Assembly: GCF_013032455.1 (NCBI RefSeq)
Contig: NZ_WQCF01000005.1
Span: forward strand, 62,001-126,000
Origin: Ruegeria atlantica
GTDB taxonomy: Bacteria > Pseudomonadota > Alphaproteobacteria > Rhodobacterales > Rhodobacteraceae
Length of the DNA stretch: 64,000 nucleotides
Direction of reading: 5' to 3'
Under the pieces are notes generated by a model. That model ran no database searches and was not told where the DNA came from. It worked only from the letters and a program-made list of their open reading frames with translations. Shown piece after piece: positions 51,123-60,619 of this stretch. Each line of letters begins with the position of its first letter. The first letter of the stretch is position 1. The position numbers and the translations under genes are program-made.

Positions 51123-53942
51123 TCATTTTCCAACCTTCCATGCGATGTCCGTGGGGCCGGTACCAACGGGTGACTTGATGGGTTTGAATTCAGGCTGGCT
51201 TTCCGCACCATTCGGGGCTTCGGTCTTCTCGATTTTCACTTTCAGGTCGAACCAGGCTGCCTGACCGGTAATGGGATCGGAATTGGCCCATCGCATTCCA
51301 TCGCCTTTGGGCGGTAGCAGTTCGTGGATTAGGTGGTTCAGCAGGAAGCCCTTGGTTGCTTCCGGAGCATCCTCTTGCAACGCCCAGGCGCCTTTGCGTT
51401 TGCCGATGGCGTTCCAGGTCCAGACGGTGTTTTCGTTCAACGCGGCCATCTCCATGACCGGCACGGTGATCGACCCGTGTGGAGAGCTGACCTTGGCCCA
51501 GTCGCCGTCTTTCAGCCCATGTTCGCGCATTAACTTGGTTGGAACATAGAGCGGGTTGCGCCCGTGTAGTTGGCGTAGCCAGGCGTTCTGGGTGCCCCAA
51601 CTGTGATACATCGCCATCGGTCGTTGGGTTAGGGCGTTGACGGTGAAGCCCTCGTTGCCCTGCTGGTCGGTTTCGTACCAGATCGGCAGCGGGTCCATCG
51701 TGTCTTTAATCCGCTGGCGCAAATGCTCGGGCGGTTGTCGGTCACCGTGGCCTTCGGCCGCCAGTTGGAATTTGCGCATCGGTTCCGAGTAGAGCTGGAA
51801 CAGGTAGGGCTGCGGGCTGTCATAGATACCCATCGCCACGGCCCAGTCCTGATAAGCGGTATTCCACGGTTTGTAGTAGTCCGCTCCCTCGGGGATATGC
51901 GCCACGTAGAAGCCGCCATTTTCGATGTAGCGGTTGAGCTGGTCGGGGTTAACCTCTCCGCGACCTTCTTTTTCGCCATTTTCACCACGGAACCCGGCCA
52001 GCGGGCCGATACCCGGCTTGCGCTGGTGGTTGACGATGTAGTCGGCGTAATCCTTCCACTTGGGCGTGCCATCTTCATTGGTGAAGCCCGGCAGGCTCAT
52101 GCGGTTGGCGAGTTCGATCAGCACTGACTGGAATCCGCGTACGTCGCGGTCGGGTTCGACCACCGGCCAACGGATGGCGTCGGCGGCGGCGTCGGCCTCA
52201 CAGATCGGACGGTCGAGCAGCGAGATACAGTCGTGCCGTTCCAGATAAGTGGTGTCGGGCAGGATCAGGTCGGCATAGGCAACCATTTCTGAGGAATAAG
52301 CATCCGAGTAGATGATCTTGGGGATGACGTATTTGCCGTCGGCATTCTTGGCCGTCAGCATCTCCATCACGCCCTTGGTGTTCATGGATGAGTTCCACGA
52401 CATATTCGCCATGTACATGAACAGCGTGTCGATCTTGTAGGGATCGCCCGCAGCGGCGTTCGAAATCACCATATGCATCAGCCCGTGGGATGACATCGGG
52501 TTTTCCCAGGTGAAGGCTTTGTCGATACGCTGCGCTGTGCCGCAATCATCCAGTAGCAGGTCTTCAGGTCCGCGTGGGAATCCCAGATGCGGGCCTTCCA
52601 GCGGGCGACCGGGGCGGCGGTCTCCATGCGGTGTAGGATGCGCTTCTACTGGTTTGGGGTAGGGTGGTTTGAAGCGGAAGCCGCCGGGAACCTCAACCGT
52701 GCCCAGTAGGATTTGCAGCACATGCAGCGCGCGGCAGGTCTGGAAACCGTTGGCATGGGCGGAAATCCCGCGCATGGCATGGAAGCTGACGGGGCGGCCG
52801 ATCATCTTGGAGTGAGTCTCACCCCGGAAGTCGGTCCATTCGTGGTCCAACTCGATGGCCTCGTCAAAGGCGACGCGGGCGATCTCGGCGGCGATGGCGC
52901 GGATGCGTTTGGCAGGAATGCCACAGCGTTCGGCCACTGCCTCGGGGGCGTGCTCATCTGACAAGTATTTTTCCGCCATCAGGTGGAAAACGGGCCGGTG
53001 TGTAACGCCGTCTTTTTCGTAAGTGGCCGACAAGTCTGGGCGAACGTCGGGTTTGTCAAAGGCCGTGGGCTCGCCTGTAGCCCGGTCGATTACCAGCGGT
53101 TTGCCATCTGTATCGCGCAGGAACAGGCCCTTTTCCGGGCCTTCGGTGGCGTTCACCAGAACCGGCGCGTTAGTATAGCGGCTGAGGTAATCGAGGTCGA
53201 TCTTGCCCGCCTTCATCAGCACATGAATCAGCGACAGGATGAACAGCCCATCGGTGCCGGGCGTGATCCCGACCCAGTCATCCGCGACAGCGTTATAGCC
53301 AGAGCGGATCGGGTTCACTCCAATCACCCGCGCACCGCGCTTTTTGATCTTGCCGATGCCCATCTTGATTGGATTGCTGTCGTGGTCCTCAGCGACGCCA
53401 AACAGCATGAACAGCTTGGTATGCTCCCAATCCGGCTGGCCGAACTCCCAGAACGCGCCGCCCATGGTATAGATGCCGCCTGCTGCCATGTTGACCGAGC
53501 AGAACCCGCCATGCGCCGCATAGTTTGGCGTACCGAAATTCTGCGCCCAGAACGAAGTGAAGCTCTGGCTCTGATCACGGCCGGTGAAAAAGGCCAGCTT
53601 CTGGGGGGCGGTTTCGTGCAGCTCGTTCAGCCAGCCAACGGCCGTGCTGATGGCCTCATCCCATTCGATCTCGCGGAACTCACCGGACCCGCGAGGACCC
53701 ACACGGCGCAGCGGTTTGCGCAGCCGCGAGGGGGCGTTGACCTGCATGATACCGGCTGAGCCCTTGGCGCAAAGAACGCCCTTGTTCACAGGGTGATCTC
53801 GGTTGCCTTCGATATACGCAACCTTGCCGTCTTTCATATGGACGTTGATGCCACAGCGGCAGGCGCACATGTAGCAGGTGGTCTTGCGGATCTCGTCCGA
53901 GACTTTCGGTGACGTGTCGAGGATCGGCTGCTGATGGGTCAT
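51123..53942 (-). CDS. soeA: SoeA-like molybdopterin sulfite-oxidising subunit
   Basis: About 939 residues of the DMSO-reductase superfamily. Cys23, Cys26, Cys30 and Cys58 (CYMCACRCGI, GVLCAKG) bind an N-terminal [4Fe-4S]. Molybdopterin-guanine-dinucleotide segments follow (GVNPIRSGYNAVADDW, TPGTDGLFILSLI), with a C-terminal dinucleotide-binding domain. There is no twin-arginine signal, so the enzyme is cytoplasmic. That separates it from periplasmic PsrA/PhsA and fits SoeABC, which oxidises sulfite to sulfate in the cytoplasm. Upstream xsc and pta, which release sulfite, support this. A GTG start at 53981 would add 13 residues. Confidence 0.85.
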   Translation of the reverse strand: MTHQQPILDTSPKVSDEIRKTTCYMCACRCGINVHMKDGKVAYIEGNRDHPVNKGVLCAKGSAGIMQVNAPSRLRKPLRRVGPRGSGEFREIEWDEAISTAVGWLNELHETAPQKLAFFTGRDQSQSFTSFWAQNFGTPNYAAHGGFCSVNMAAGGIYTMGGAFWEFGQPDWEHTKLFMLFGVAEDHDSNPIKMGIGKIKKRGARVIGVNPIRSGYNAVADDWVGITPGTDGLFILSLIHVLMKAGKIDLDYLSRYTNAPVLVNATEGPEKGLFLRDTDGKPLVIDRATGEPTAFDKPDVRPDLSATYEKDGVTHRPVFHLMAEKYLSDEHAPEAVAERCGIPAKRIRAIAAEIARVAFDEAIELDHEWTDFRGETHSKMIGRPVSFHAMRGISAHANGFQTCRALHVLQILLGTVEVPGGFRFKPPYPKPVEAHPTPHGDRRPGRPLEGPHLGFPRGPEDLLLDDCGTAQRIDKAFTWENPMSSHGLMHMVISNAAAGDPYKIDTLFMYMANMSWNSSMNTKGVMEMLTAKNADGKYVIPKIIYSDAYSSEMVAYADLILPDTTYLERHDCISLLDRPICEADAAADAIRWPVVEPDRDVRGFQSVLIELANRMSLPGFTNEDGTPKWKDYADYIVNHQRKPGIGPLAGFRGENGEKEGRGEVNPDQLNRYIENGGFYVAHIPEGADYYKPWNTAYQDWAVAMGIYDSPQPYLFQLYSEPMRKFQLAAEGHGDRQPPEHLRQRIKDTMDPLPIWYETDQQGNEGFTVNALTQRPMAMYHSWGTQNAWLRQLHGRNPLYVPTKLMREHGLKDGDWAKVSSPHGSITVPVMEMAALNENTVWTWNAIGKRKGAWALQEDAPEATKGFLLNHLIHELLPPKGDGMRWANSDPITGQAAWFDLKVKIEKTEAPNGAESQPEFKPIKSPVGTGPTDIAWKVGK

Positions 53943-54032
53943 TGGCGGGTCCTGTCGGTTATCTACGGAGGACTTTGTCACTTTCCTCTTGATTTGAGAA
54001 CATCGTTCTTGCGCCGATGCTTACTTTGAGTT

Positions 54033-55040
54033 TTACGTTCCGTTTGGTTGTAGCGCGGTCACGGCGATCATCTGTGTTACATCCTCGGCGCTGCAGCCAC
54101 GGGACAGGTCATTGGCGGGTTGCGCCAGCCCTTGTAGGACAGGGCCGATGGCGGAATAACCGCCCAGCCGTTGCGTGATCTTGTAACCGATATTGCCCGC
54201 GTCGAGATTGGGGAAGATCATCACGTTGGCCTGTCCGGCCACCGAAGATCCGGGGGATTTGCGATCCCCGACCGACGGCACAAATGCGGCATCGAATTGC
54301 AGTTCGCCATCGACCTGCAGCTCAGGTGCGCCCTGACGCAACGCTTCAGTGGCCTCAATCACCTTGTCCACATCCGGGTGCTTGGCGCTGCCCTTGGTTG
54401 AAAAGCTGAGCATCGCAATTTTCGGATCGACTTGCAGCAGCGCTCGGGCCGACGCGGCCGAGGCGGTCGCGATCTTGCTCAACTCAGTTGCGGTGGGATT
54501 GATGATCAATCCGCAATCGGAATACAGCATCGCGCGTGCGCCGGGCTGGGCGTTTTCAGGCGGATACATCAGGAAAAAGGACGATACCATTCCCGCATCG
54601 GGAGCCATGCCGATCACCTGGATGGCAGCGCGGACAATGTCGCCGGTTGTGTAAACCGCGCCGCCAACTGTGCCGGTAGCACGTCCACTGCGAACAAGCA
54701 TAGCCGCGTAGACAGGCGGGGTTTCAACGGCAGCTCGCGCTTTGTCTTGATCAACGCCCTTGTGCTGGCGCAGCTCGAAAAAGGTCTGGGCAAATTCCTC
54801 GGTCAGGTCCGAGGTTGCGGGGTCATGGACCGCAACGCCTTTGGATGGAGCCGCCCCGTGATTGCTCAGGGCGGCTTCAACATCGGCTTGAGGTCCGATC
54901 AGAATAATGTCGGCCAGATCGGCTTTGTGGGCGGCTAGCGCCCCCGCGACAACGCGGGGATCACTGCCTTCGCTTAGTGAAATTACAGGTCGGATGGCCG
55001 GGGCGCTTTTGCGCAACAGCTCAATCGGTGTCAGGGTCAT
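54033..55040 (-). CDS. pta: Phosphate acetyltransferase
   Basis: A 335-residue stand-alone PTA_PTB domain, without the long N-terminal DRTGG region of E. coli Pta. AMLVRSGRATGTVGGAVYTT, ARAMLYSDCGLIINPTATEL and FPNLDAGNIGYKITQRLGG are the usual conserved blocks. It converts acetyl phosphate from Xsc to acetyl-CoA. The pairing xsc-pta, here with a 22-base gap, is the standard arrangement in bacterial taurine, isethionate and sulfoacetate use. Confidence 0.95.
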   Translation of the reverse strand: MTLTPIELLRKSAPAIRPVISLSEGSDPRVVAGALAAHKADLADIILIGPQADVEAALSNHGAAPSKGVAVHDPATSDLTEEFAQTFFELRQHKGVDQDKARAAVETPPVYAAMLVRSGRATGTVGGAVYTTGDIVRAAIQVIGMAPDAGMVSSFFLMYPPENAQPGARAMLYSDCGLIINPTATELSKIATASAASARALLQVDPKIAMLSFSTKGSAKHPDVDKVIEATEALRQGAPELQVDGELQFDAAFVPSVGDRKSPGSSVAGQANVMIFPNLDAGNIGYKITQRLGGYSAIGPVLQGLAQPANDLSRGCSAEDVTQMIAVTALQPNGT

Positions 55041-55062
55041 ACGCTCCGGCCTTATCCTGAGA

Positions 55063-56838
55063 TCACACGGCCTGCGGTTTCATATCGTCTTCTGAGACGC
55101 CTGCGACGGCGACGGGTTTTTTCATTGCGTCGCGGCGGAAGGGCTCACCGAGTTCCTGGTTGATCAGGGCCTCAATCAGGGTGGTGATGCCGTTCTTCTG
55201 GTCCTCGATCGCCTGGTTCAGCGCCGCGGTCAGTTCGTCCTGGGTGCGGGCGACCACACCTTTTAGGCCACATGCGGTTGCGATACCGGCATACGACACT
55301 TTGGTGTCCAGCTCGGTGCCGACGAAGTTGTCGTCGAACCACAGGGTCGAGTTCCGCTTCTCCGCACCCCACTGGTAGTTGCGGAAGACGATCTGGGTCA
55401 CAGCGGGCCATTCCTCGCGGCCGATCGCGGTCAGTTCGTTCACCGCGATACCGAAGGCACCGTCACCGGCAAAGCCGACAACCGGAACATCGGGCTGGCC
55501 GATCTTGGCGCCAACGATGGCGGGCAGACCGTAACCGCAGGGGCCGAACAGGCCGGGGGCCAGATACTTGCGGCCTTCTTCGAACGCCGGATAGGCGTTG
55601 CCGATGGCGCAGTTGTTGCCGATGTCGGAGGAGATGATCGCCTCTTTCGGCAGGGCGGCCTGAATGGCGCGCCACGCCATGCGCGGGCTCATCCAGTCAG
55701 GCTTGGCTGCACGGGCACGCTGGTTCCAGCTGGTGCCCGGATCGTCGTCCTCGTGGGTCATCGAGGTCAGTTCCTGCGCCCAGGCGGATTTCTTCTGGGC
55801 GATGCGCTCTTTACGCTCTTTTCGGCCCTCGTCACCGGCGGTGTCGCTCAGCTGGTTCAGGATGCCATTGGCCACTTTGGCCGCGTCGCCGACGATGCCG
55901 ACCGAGACGGTTTTGGTCAGGCCGATGCGGTCGGGGTTGATGTCGACCTGAATGATTTTCGCATTCGCGGGCCAGTAGTTGATGCCATAGCCCGGCAGGG
56001 TCGAGAACGGGTTCAGGCGGGTGCCCAGGCACAGAACCACGTCGGCCTCGCTGATCAGCTCCATCCCGGCTTTCGAACCGTTATAGCCCAGCGGACCAGC
56101 AAACAGCGGGTGCGAGCCGGGGAAGGCGTCGTTGTGCTGATAGCCAACGCAGACCGGGGCATCCAGACGCTCGGCCAGTGCTTTCGAAGCGTCGATGCCG
56201 CCTTCGGCCAGAACCACACCGGCGCCGTTCAGGATGACCGGGTTCTTGGCGTTCGACAGCAGCTCGGCCGCCTGTGCCACGGCGCTTTCGCCGCCCGAGG
56301 GGCGTTCGAATTCAACAACCGCGGGCAGGTCGACATCGATCACCTGGGTCCACATATCGCGCGGGATGTTCAGCTGAGCCGGGGCGCTGGCGCGTTTGGC
56401 CTGCATGATCACGCGGTTCAGAACCTCGCAAACGCGGGACGGGTCGCGGACCTCTTCCTGATAGGCGACCATGTCCTCGAACAGTTTCATCTGCTCAACT
56501 TCCTGGAAACCGCCCTGACCGATGGTCTTGTTCGCCGCCTGCGGGGTGACCAGCAGCAGCGGGGTGTGGTTCCAGTAGGCGGTCTTAACGGCGGTCACGA
56601 AGTTGGTGATGCCGGGGCCGTTCTGCGCGATCATCATCGACATCTTGCCGGTGGCGCGGGTGTAGCCATCGGCCATCATGCCGGCGCTGCCCTCATGGGC
56701 ACAGTCCCAGAACATGATGCCCGCCTTCGGGAACAGATCCGAAATCGGCATCATCGCAGACCCGATAATCCCAAACGCATGTTCGATACCATGCATCTGC
56801 AGAACCTTAACAAAAGCCTCTTCCGTCGTCATCTTCAT
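55063..56838 (-). CDS. xsc: Sulfoacetaldehyde acetyltransferase
   Basis: A 591-residue thiamine-diphosphate enzyme. The N-terminal half has HAFGIIGSAMMPISDLFPKA (with HEGSAGMMADGYTRATGK next), specific to Xsc. The C-terminal half has the TPP motif GFAGDGAFGIAVNELTAIGR ending in NYQWGAEKRN. It cleaves sulfoacetaldehyde with phosphate to sulfite and acetyl phosphate in the cytoplasm. A 128-base gap separates it from uspA, enough for a promoter of xsc-pta-soeABC. Codon use is very regular, as in a strongly expressed gene. Confidence 0.97.
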   Translation of the reverse strand: MKMTTEEAFVKVLQMHGIEHAFGIIGSAMMPISDLFPKAGIMFWDCAHEGSAGMMADGYTRATGKMSMMIAQNGPGITNFVTAVKTAYWNHTPLLLVTPQAANKTIGQGGFQEVEQMKLFEDMVAYQEEVRDPSRVCEVLNRVIMQAKRASAPAQLNIPRDMWTQVIDVDLPAVVEFERPSGGESAVAQAAELLSNAKNPVILNGAGVVLAEGGIDASKALAERLDAPVCVGYQHNDAFPGSHPLFAGPLGYNGSKAGMELISEADVVLCLGTRLNPFSTLPGYGINYWPANAKIIQVDINPDRIGLTKTVSVGIVGDAAKVANGILNQLSDTAGDEGRKERKERIAQKKSAWAQELTSMTHEDDDPGTSWNQRARAAKPDWMSPRMAWRAIQAALPKEAIISSDIGNNCAIGNAYPAFEEGRKYLAPGLFGPCGYGLPAIVGAKIGQPDVPVVGFAGDGAFGIAVNELTAIGREEWPAVTQIVFRNYQWGAEKRNSTLWFDDNFVGTELDTKVSYAGIATACGLKGVVARTQDELTAALNQAIEDQKNGITTLIEALINQELGEPFRRDAMKKPVAVAGVSEDDMKPQAV

Positions 56839-56966
56839 TGGTGTGTTTCCTTACTTACAGGCAGCAAAACCGCTGCTGAGTGGTTTTTGATCTCATAGAA
56901 AGTGGCCGCCAATTTCCCAGCGGTCACAGGCTTGTGCTTTCAGCGGCGCCCAGAAAATTGGGACGC

Positions 56967-57461
56967 TCAGGTATCGTCCGGGTTTGGCACAATCAGCGTC
57001 GGTATTCTGGACCTGCGCAGAACGCGTTTGGCGACAGTTCCCAGAAATGTGTGCGAGAATCCGTGATCATGCGCCCCCAGGACGATCAGGTCACAGTTCA
57101 GTTCGACCGAGCGGCGCAGAATAACTTCGGCTGGGTGGCCGTCGGTAACCTCGACCGAAGTAACCTGCTCTCGGATCTTTGCATCATCTCCTTCGAAACG
57201 CGCCCAGAAGTTGGCCTGCCGTTCGGCCAGTACCTTACGCACCATCTCGTGACGGCGCGCGAAAGCGGTCTTGCGGGTTTCTTCGTTCAGGATGAACATC
57301 TCCATCGTGATTTTGGCATCATCCGATAAAGGTTCATTGACGTGGAGCACGTGAATTTGCGCCCCGGTGCCCTGCGCAATGCTGGCGGCATAGCGCAGAG
57401 CATGAGGTGAATTCGCTGACAAGTCTGTTGCAAACAGGATGTTGGTGACCAGTTGTTTCAT
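56967..57461 (-). CDS. UspA-family universal stress protein
   Basis: A 164-residue single Usp domain: ILFATDLSANSPHALRYAAS opens it. The C-terminal nucleotide loop DLIVLGAHDHGFSHTFLGTV has the G-x2-G-x9-G pattern in relaxed form, so ATP binding is possible. It lies 18 bases after dctM. Usp genes beside TRAP transporters are common, e.g. TeaD regulating the ectoine TRAP system TeaABC; a similar control of this transporter is plausible. Confidence 0.92.
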   Translation of the reverse strand: MKQLVTNILFATDLSANSPHALRYAASIAQGTGAQIHVLHVNEPLSDDAKITMEMFILNEETRKTAFARRHEMVRKVLAERQANFWARFEGDDAKIREQVTSVEVTDGHPAEVILRRSVELNCDLIVLGAHDHGFSHTFLGTVAKRVLRRSRIPTLIVPNPDDT

Positions 57462-57479
57462 GTCGTCATCCTTTCCAGA

Positions 57480-58820
57480 TCAGTAGCCCAGCAGCCGTGG
57501 AAGCCACAGCGACAATTCAGGGAAAAAGGCGATGATGAATATCGCGATCGTGTTGGCAGCCGCAAAAGGCAGCGCGCGCAGCGAGATCTGTTCAATCGTG
57601 ATGTTCGAAATCCCCGAAGCAATGAACAGGTTTTCACCCAATGGCGGCGTCTGGAAACCGATGCCCAGCGTACAGACCATCACCACGCCAAAGTGGATCG
57701 GGTCGATACCCACCGAATAAGCCACCGGCAGCATCACCGGAACCAGGATCAGGATGGTGGCCAACGTCTCCATGAACATGCCGACAAACAGCAGGAAGAA
57801 GATGATCAGTGCCCAGATCACATAGAGGTTGTCCGTAAAGCTGAGCATCGAGTCCGCGATGATCGCCGGGATTTGGTTTTCCACCAACAGGCGGCCAAAC
57901 ACGGTTGCGGTGAACAGGATCAACAACACCCGCCCGGTTAACCAAGTTGTGGCCTCTAGCGACTGAAACAGCGATTGCCATGTTAGTTCGCGATAGATCA
58001 CGACGCCTACAACCAGCGTATAGAAGATGGCAACGATTGCAGCCTCGGTCGGGGTGAAGAAGCCAGTGTAGATACCACCCAGGATCACAAGTGGCGCCAT
58101 CAGCGACCAGAACCCGCGATACATCTCGCAACCGACGTGACGGATCGACCAGCCTTCGGCAACGCCTTTGTAACCACGCTTTTTCGACATGAAAAAGTTC
58201 AGGATCAGCAAGCTGGTGGCAATCAGGAAGGCCGGTACAAATCCCGCGATGAACAGTTTCGAGATTGAAACCGACTGGAAGGTGCCGAACTTTTCGACGG
58301 CTTCCGGCGGAGGTGCCATACCGAGCGCGGCAATGCCGAAGATCACCATCGGGATCGAGGGAGGAATAATAATCCCGAGGCCGCCTGACGACGCAGTGAT
58401 CGCCGAGGCATAGCCGCGCTCATATCCGCGGTCGATCATTGCGGGGATCATCAGCATCCCCACCGCCGCGGTTGTTGCCGGGCCCGAGCCCGAAATGGCT
58501 CCGAAGAACAGACAGGCCATGACCGTTGCCGCCGAGATGCCGCCAGTAAATGGCCCGGCGAGGCTTTCGGCAACATTGATCAGGCGTTTTGATATACCGG
58601 CTGCCTCCATCAAGGCACCGGCCAGGATAAAGGCGGGCAGCGCCATCAGTGGGAAGGCCCCGACCGAGGTAAAGGCGATCTGCACGAATTTGATGGGGTT
58701 TTCATCCAGGTACAAGAATGAAAACAGCGAAGCCACACCCAGCGCCACAGTGATCGGTGCGCCGATCAGCAGCAAAAGCAGGAATGAGCCAAACAGAATT
58801 GTGACGATTTCGGATTCCAT
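57480..58820 (-). CDS. dctM: TRAP transporter large membrane subunit
   Basis: A 446-residue DctM protein of about 12-13 helices: LPAFILAGALMEAAGISKRL near the start, then FFGAISGSGPATTAAVGMLMIP and the C-terminal GFQTPPLGENLFIASGISN, all family hallmarks. It uses the sodium gradient to import the solute delivered by the binding protein. The order on the minus strand is dctP-dctQ-dctM-uspA. The likely cargo is a C2 sulfonate because of xsc downstream; TauKLM of R. sphaeroides is a precedent known from the literature. Confidence 0.95.
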   Translation of the reverse strand: MESEIVTILFGSFLLLLLIGAPITVALGVASLFSFLYLDENPIKFVQIAFTSVGAFPLMALPAFILAGALMEAAGISKRLINVAESLAGPFTGGISAATVMACLFFGAISGSGPATTAAVGMLMIPAMIDRGYERGYASAITASSGGLGIIIPPSIPMVIFGIAALGMAPPPEAVEKFGTFQSVSISKLFIAGFVPAFLIATSLLILNFFMSKKRGYKGVAEGWSIRHVGCEMYRGFWSLMAPLVILGGIYTGFFTPTEAAIVAIFYTLVVGVVIYRELTWQSLFQSLEATTWLTGRVLLILFTATVFGRLLVENQIPAIIADSMLSFTDNLYVIWALIIFFLLFVGMFMETLATILILVPVMLPVAYSVGIDPIHFGVVMVCTLGIGFQTPPLGENLFIASGISNITIEQISLRALPFAAANTIAIFIIAFFPELSLWLPRLLGY

Positions 58821-58838
58821 GTTGTGTCCTCCCTGCCC

Positions 58839-59375
58839 TTAATCTTTCTTGGCCGCTTCGGTGGCGGCTTTGATTTCGTCGAGATCGATCTGATCGGGAT
58901 CGTGGATATCCTCGCCCTTGATCAGGCGGCGATAGTTCACTTGGATGATGCGGAAGGTCATCAGTGCGAAGGCCAAAGGCAGCACCATGTAGATGTACTT
59001 CATCTCAACGCCCAAGGTCTGCGATTTCCAGAACTTGTTCATCTTGTTGAAAACGAAATCCGTGGCCAAATACAGGAAATAGACATTGAAGAAGAGCCAG
59101 AAGAGATCGGCGAAGGCTTCGATGTATTTGATGTAACCGCTGGGCAGAAACTTGAACTGGAACGTCACCCGATTATGGGCACCCTTTAAGGCCGCGTAGC
59201 TGGCACCAAAGTAAACGAACCAAACAAACATGTAGACCGAGAGTTCCTCGATCCAGCTGATCGAAAACCCAAAAACTTCGCGCGCGACGATCTGCACGAA
59301 CAGCAGGCAAACGAAGCCCGATAACAATACTCGGCAGATGACACTTTCTATATTGTCCAGAAATTTCCAGAACAT
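58839..59375 (-). CDS. dctQ: TRAP transporter small membrane subunit
   Basis: A 178-residue DctQ protein with four hydrophobic helices. VAREVFGFSISWIEELSVYMFVWFVYFGAS carries the conserved Trp-Glu-Glu segment of the family. The C-terminus is charged and cytoplasmic. It forms the scaffold of DctM. A strong hairpin in the 67-base gap before it separates it from dctP. Confidence 0.92.
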   Translation of the reverse strand: MFWKFLDNIESVICRVLLSGFVCLLFVQIVAREVFGFSISWIEELSVYMFVWFVYFGASYAALKGAHNRVTFQFKFLPSGYIKYIEAFADLFWLFFNVYFLYLATDFVFNKMNKFWKSQTLGVEMKYIYMVLPLAFALMTFRIIQVNYRRLIKGEDIHDPDQIDLDEIKAATEAAKKD

Positions 59376-59397
59376 ATGGTTTCCCTCCTCCCTGAGT

Positions 59398-59425
59398 TGG
59401 AAAGAGCGCCGTAGCGCTCTTTCCA
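59398..59425. promoter_or_regulatory. 12-bp perfect hairpin between dctP and dctQ
   Basis: TGGAAAGAGCGC (59398-59409) and its complement GCGCTCTTTCCA (59414-59425) enclose CGTA. No T-run follows on the minus strand, so it is unlikely to be a full terminator. It lies 17 bases after the dctP stop, which suits a 3' stabiliser giving more binding protein than membrane subunits. Confidence 0.8.
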
Positions 59426-59442
59426 GTATCGCTCTGCGGCGA

Positions 59443-60459
59443 TTATTGTTGGACCGGCTCGCGACCGATGGCTTCGAGAACTGTGTTCAGTTTCTCGACG
59501 CCGCCGATGGATTCGTAGAACTGCGGCCATACTGCACCAGTTGCCAGTTCGATGAACTCGGCCTCATCGTTCTCAGGATCGATGATTTCCATGCCTTTAG
59601 CGGTCAGTTCTTCCTTGATCGCCGCTTCTGAGTCGCGCAGGAACTGCGCTGACGCCAGAGTTGCTTCCTGACCGGCTTCCAGAATCATCTGCTGTTCTTC
59701 TGCGGACAGGTCTTGGAACACAGCCTCGGAAATGATCAACGGTTCGATCGAGAAGATGTAACGCAGGTTGGTGACGTGGTCCTGAACCTCGTAGAACTTC
59801 ATTGCGTTAATGGTCAGATATGGATTGTCCTGTCCGTCGACCACTTTGGTTTGCAGACCAGTAAAGGTTTCCGACCAAGCCATCGGAGTCGGGTTGATAC
59901 CCCATGCCTTATAGGTTTCGATCATGATCTCGTTCTTGGGAACGCGAATGATCAAATCTTGCAGATCGGCAACCGAGCTGACCGGTTTCTTCGAGTTGGT
60001 CAGGCGACGGAACCCTGTATAGGTCCAGCCGATGATACGCACGCCAGCATCGCGAATGGTGTTTTCGACCAGCTCTTGTCCGATCGGGCCCTGTGTCAGC
60101 TTTTCAGCGTCTTCCAGGCTGAGGATAACGTAAGGCAGGGTGAATACCCCAACCGACGGCGAAAACGGCGTGATGTTGTTGATGGCCAGCAGCGACATGT
60201 CCAGCGTGCCAATGGCCGCTTCGTTCACGGTGTCCTGTTCCGAACCCAGCTGACCGTTCAGAAACAGAGTCGCTGTATGTTCACCGCCCGATTTTTCTTC
60301 GAGCGCTTTGACGAATGCGATGCCCAGGGCTTCTTGTGCGCTGCCGGCGCTGTCGCCTACCGCGATCTTAAAGTTCTTTGCATCTGCCGCGCCTGCGACC
60401 ATCAGCGCTGCCACGGAAACGGCGGCGGTGAAGGTGCCAAGCTTGTTGATAAATGACAT
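59443..60459 (-). CDS. dctP: TRAP transporter solute-binding protein
   Basis: A 338-residue periplasmic DctP. A signal peptide (cleaved near AGAADA-KN) precedes FKIAVGDSAGSAQEALGIAF. The family signature with the ligand-binding Arg is in WTYTGFRRLTNSKKPVSSVA followed by DLIIRVPKNEIM. WSETFTGLQTKVVDGQDNP completes the core. It captures an anionic solute, probably a sulfonate. The ATG follows GGGAGGACATCC; the longer upstream in-frame start is discarded. It heads the nine-gene minus-strand run and is divergent from the LysR gene. Confidence 0.95.
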   Translation of the reverse strand: MSFINKLGTFTAAVSVAALMVAGAADAKNFKIAVGDSAGSAQEALGIAFVKALEEKSGGEHTATLFLNGQLGSEQDTVNEAAIGTLDMSLLAINNITPFSPSVGVFTLPYVILSLEDAEKLTQGPIGQELVENTIRDAGVRIIGWTYTGFRRLTNSKKPVSSVADLQDLIIRVPKNEIMIETYKAWGINPTPMAWSETFTGLQTKVVDGQDNPYLTINAMKFYEVQDHVTNLRYIFSIEPLIISEAVFQDLSAEEQQMILEAGQEATLASAQFLRDSEAAIKEELTAKGMEIIDPENDEAEFIELATGAVWPQFYESIGGVEKLNTVLEAIGREPVQQ

Positions 60460-60619
60460 GGATGTCCTCCCAGTTGTCGGATTTTTCGAGGTGCGCGCCA
60501 GCTTGGGGAGAGAGTAAGCCAGTCCGATTCTGCCTCGGCGAGAAGAACCTAGCTTGCACAAAGTGTTTCTTCGTTGTTAAAGTTTGCGCGATAGGTTTCA
60601 CATATATCGAACTTGTAAG

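Noticed and set aside
49395-53942. The three-subunit molybdoenzyme as a DMSO or polysulfide reductase
   Set aside because: Those catalytic subunits are Tat-exported in most bacteria; this one has no such signal and stands behind xsc-pta. The alternative is kept only as a caveat.
55753-56898. Open frame of 381 codons opposite xsc
   Set aside because: His/Gly/Arg-rich shadow of a confidently identified enzyme; no motif of its own.
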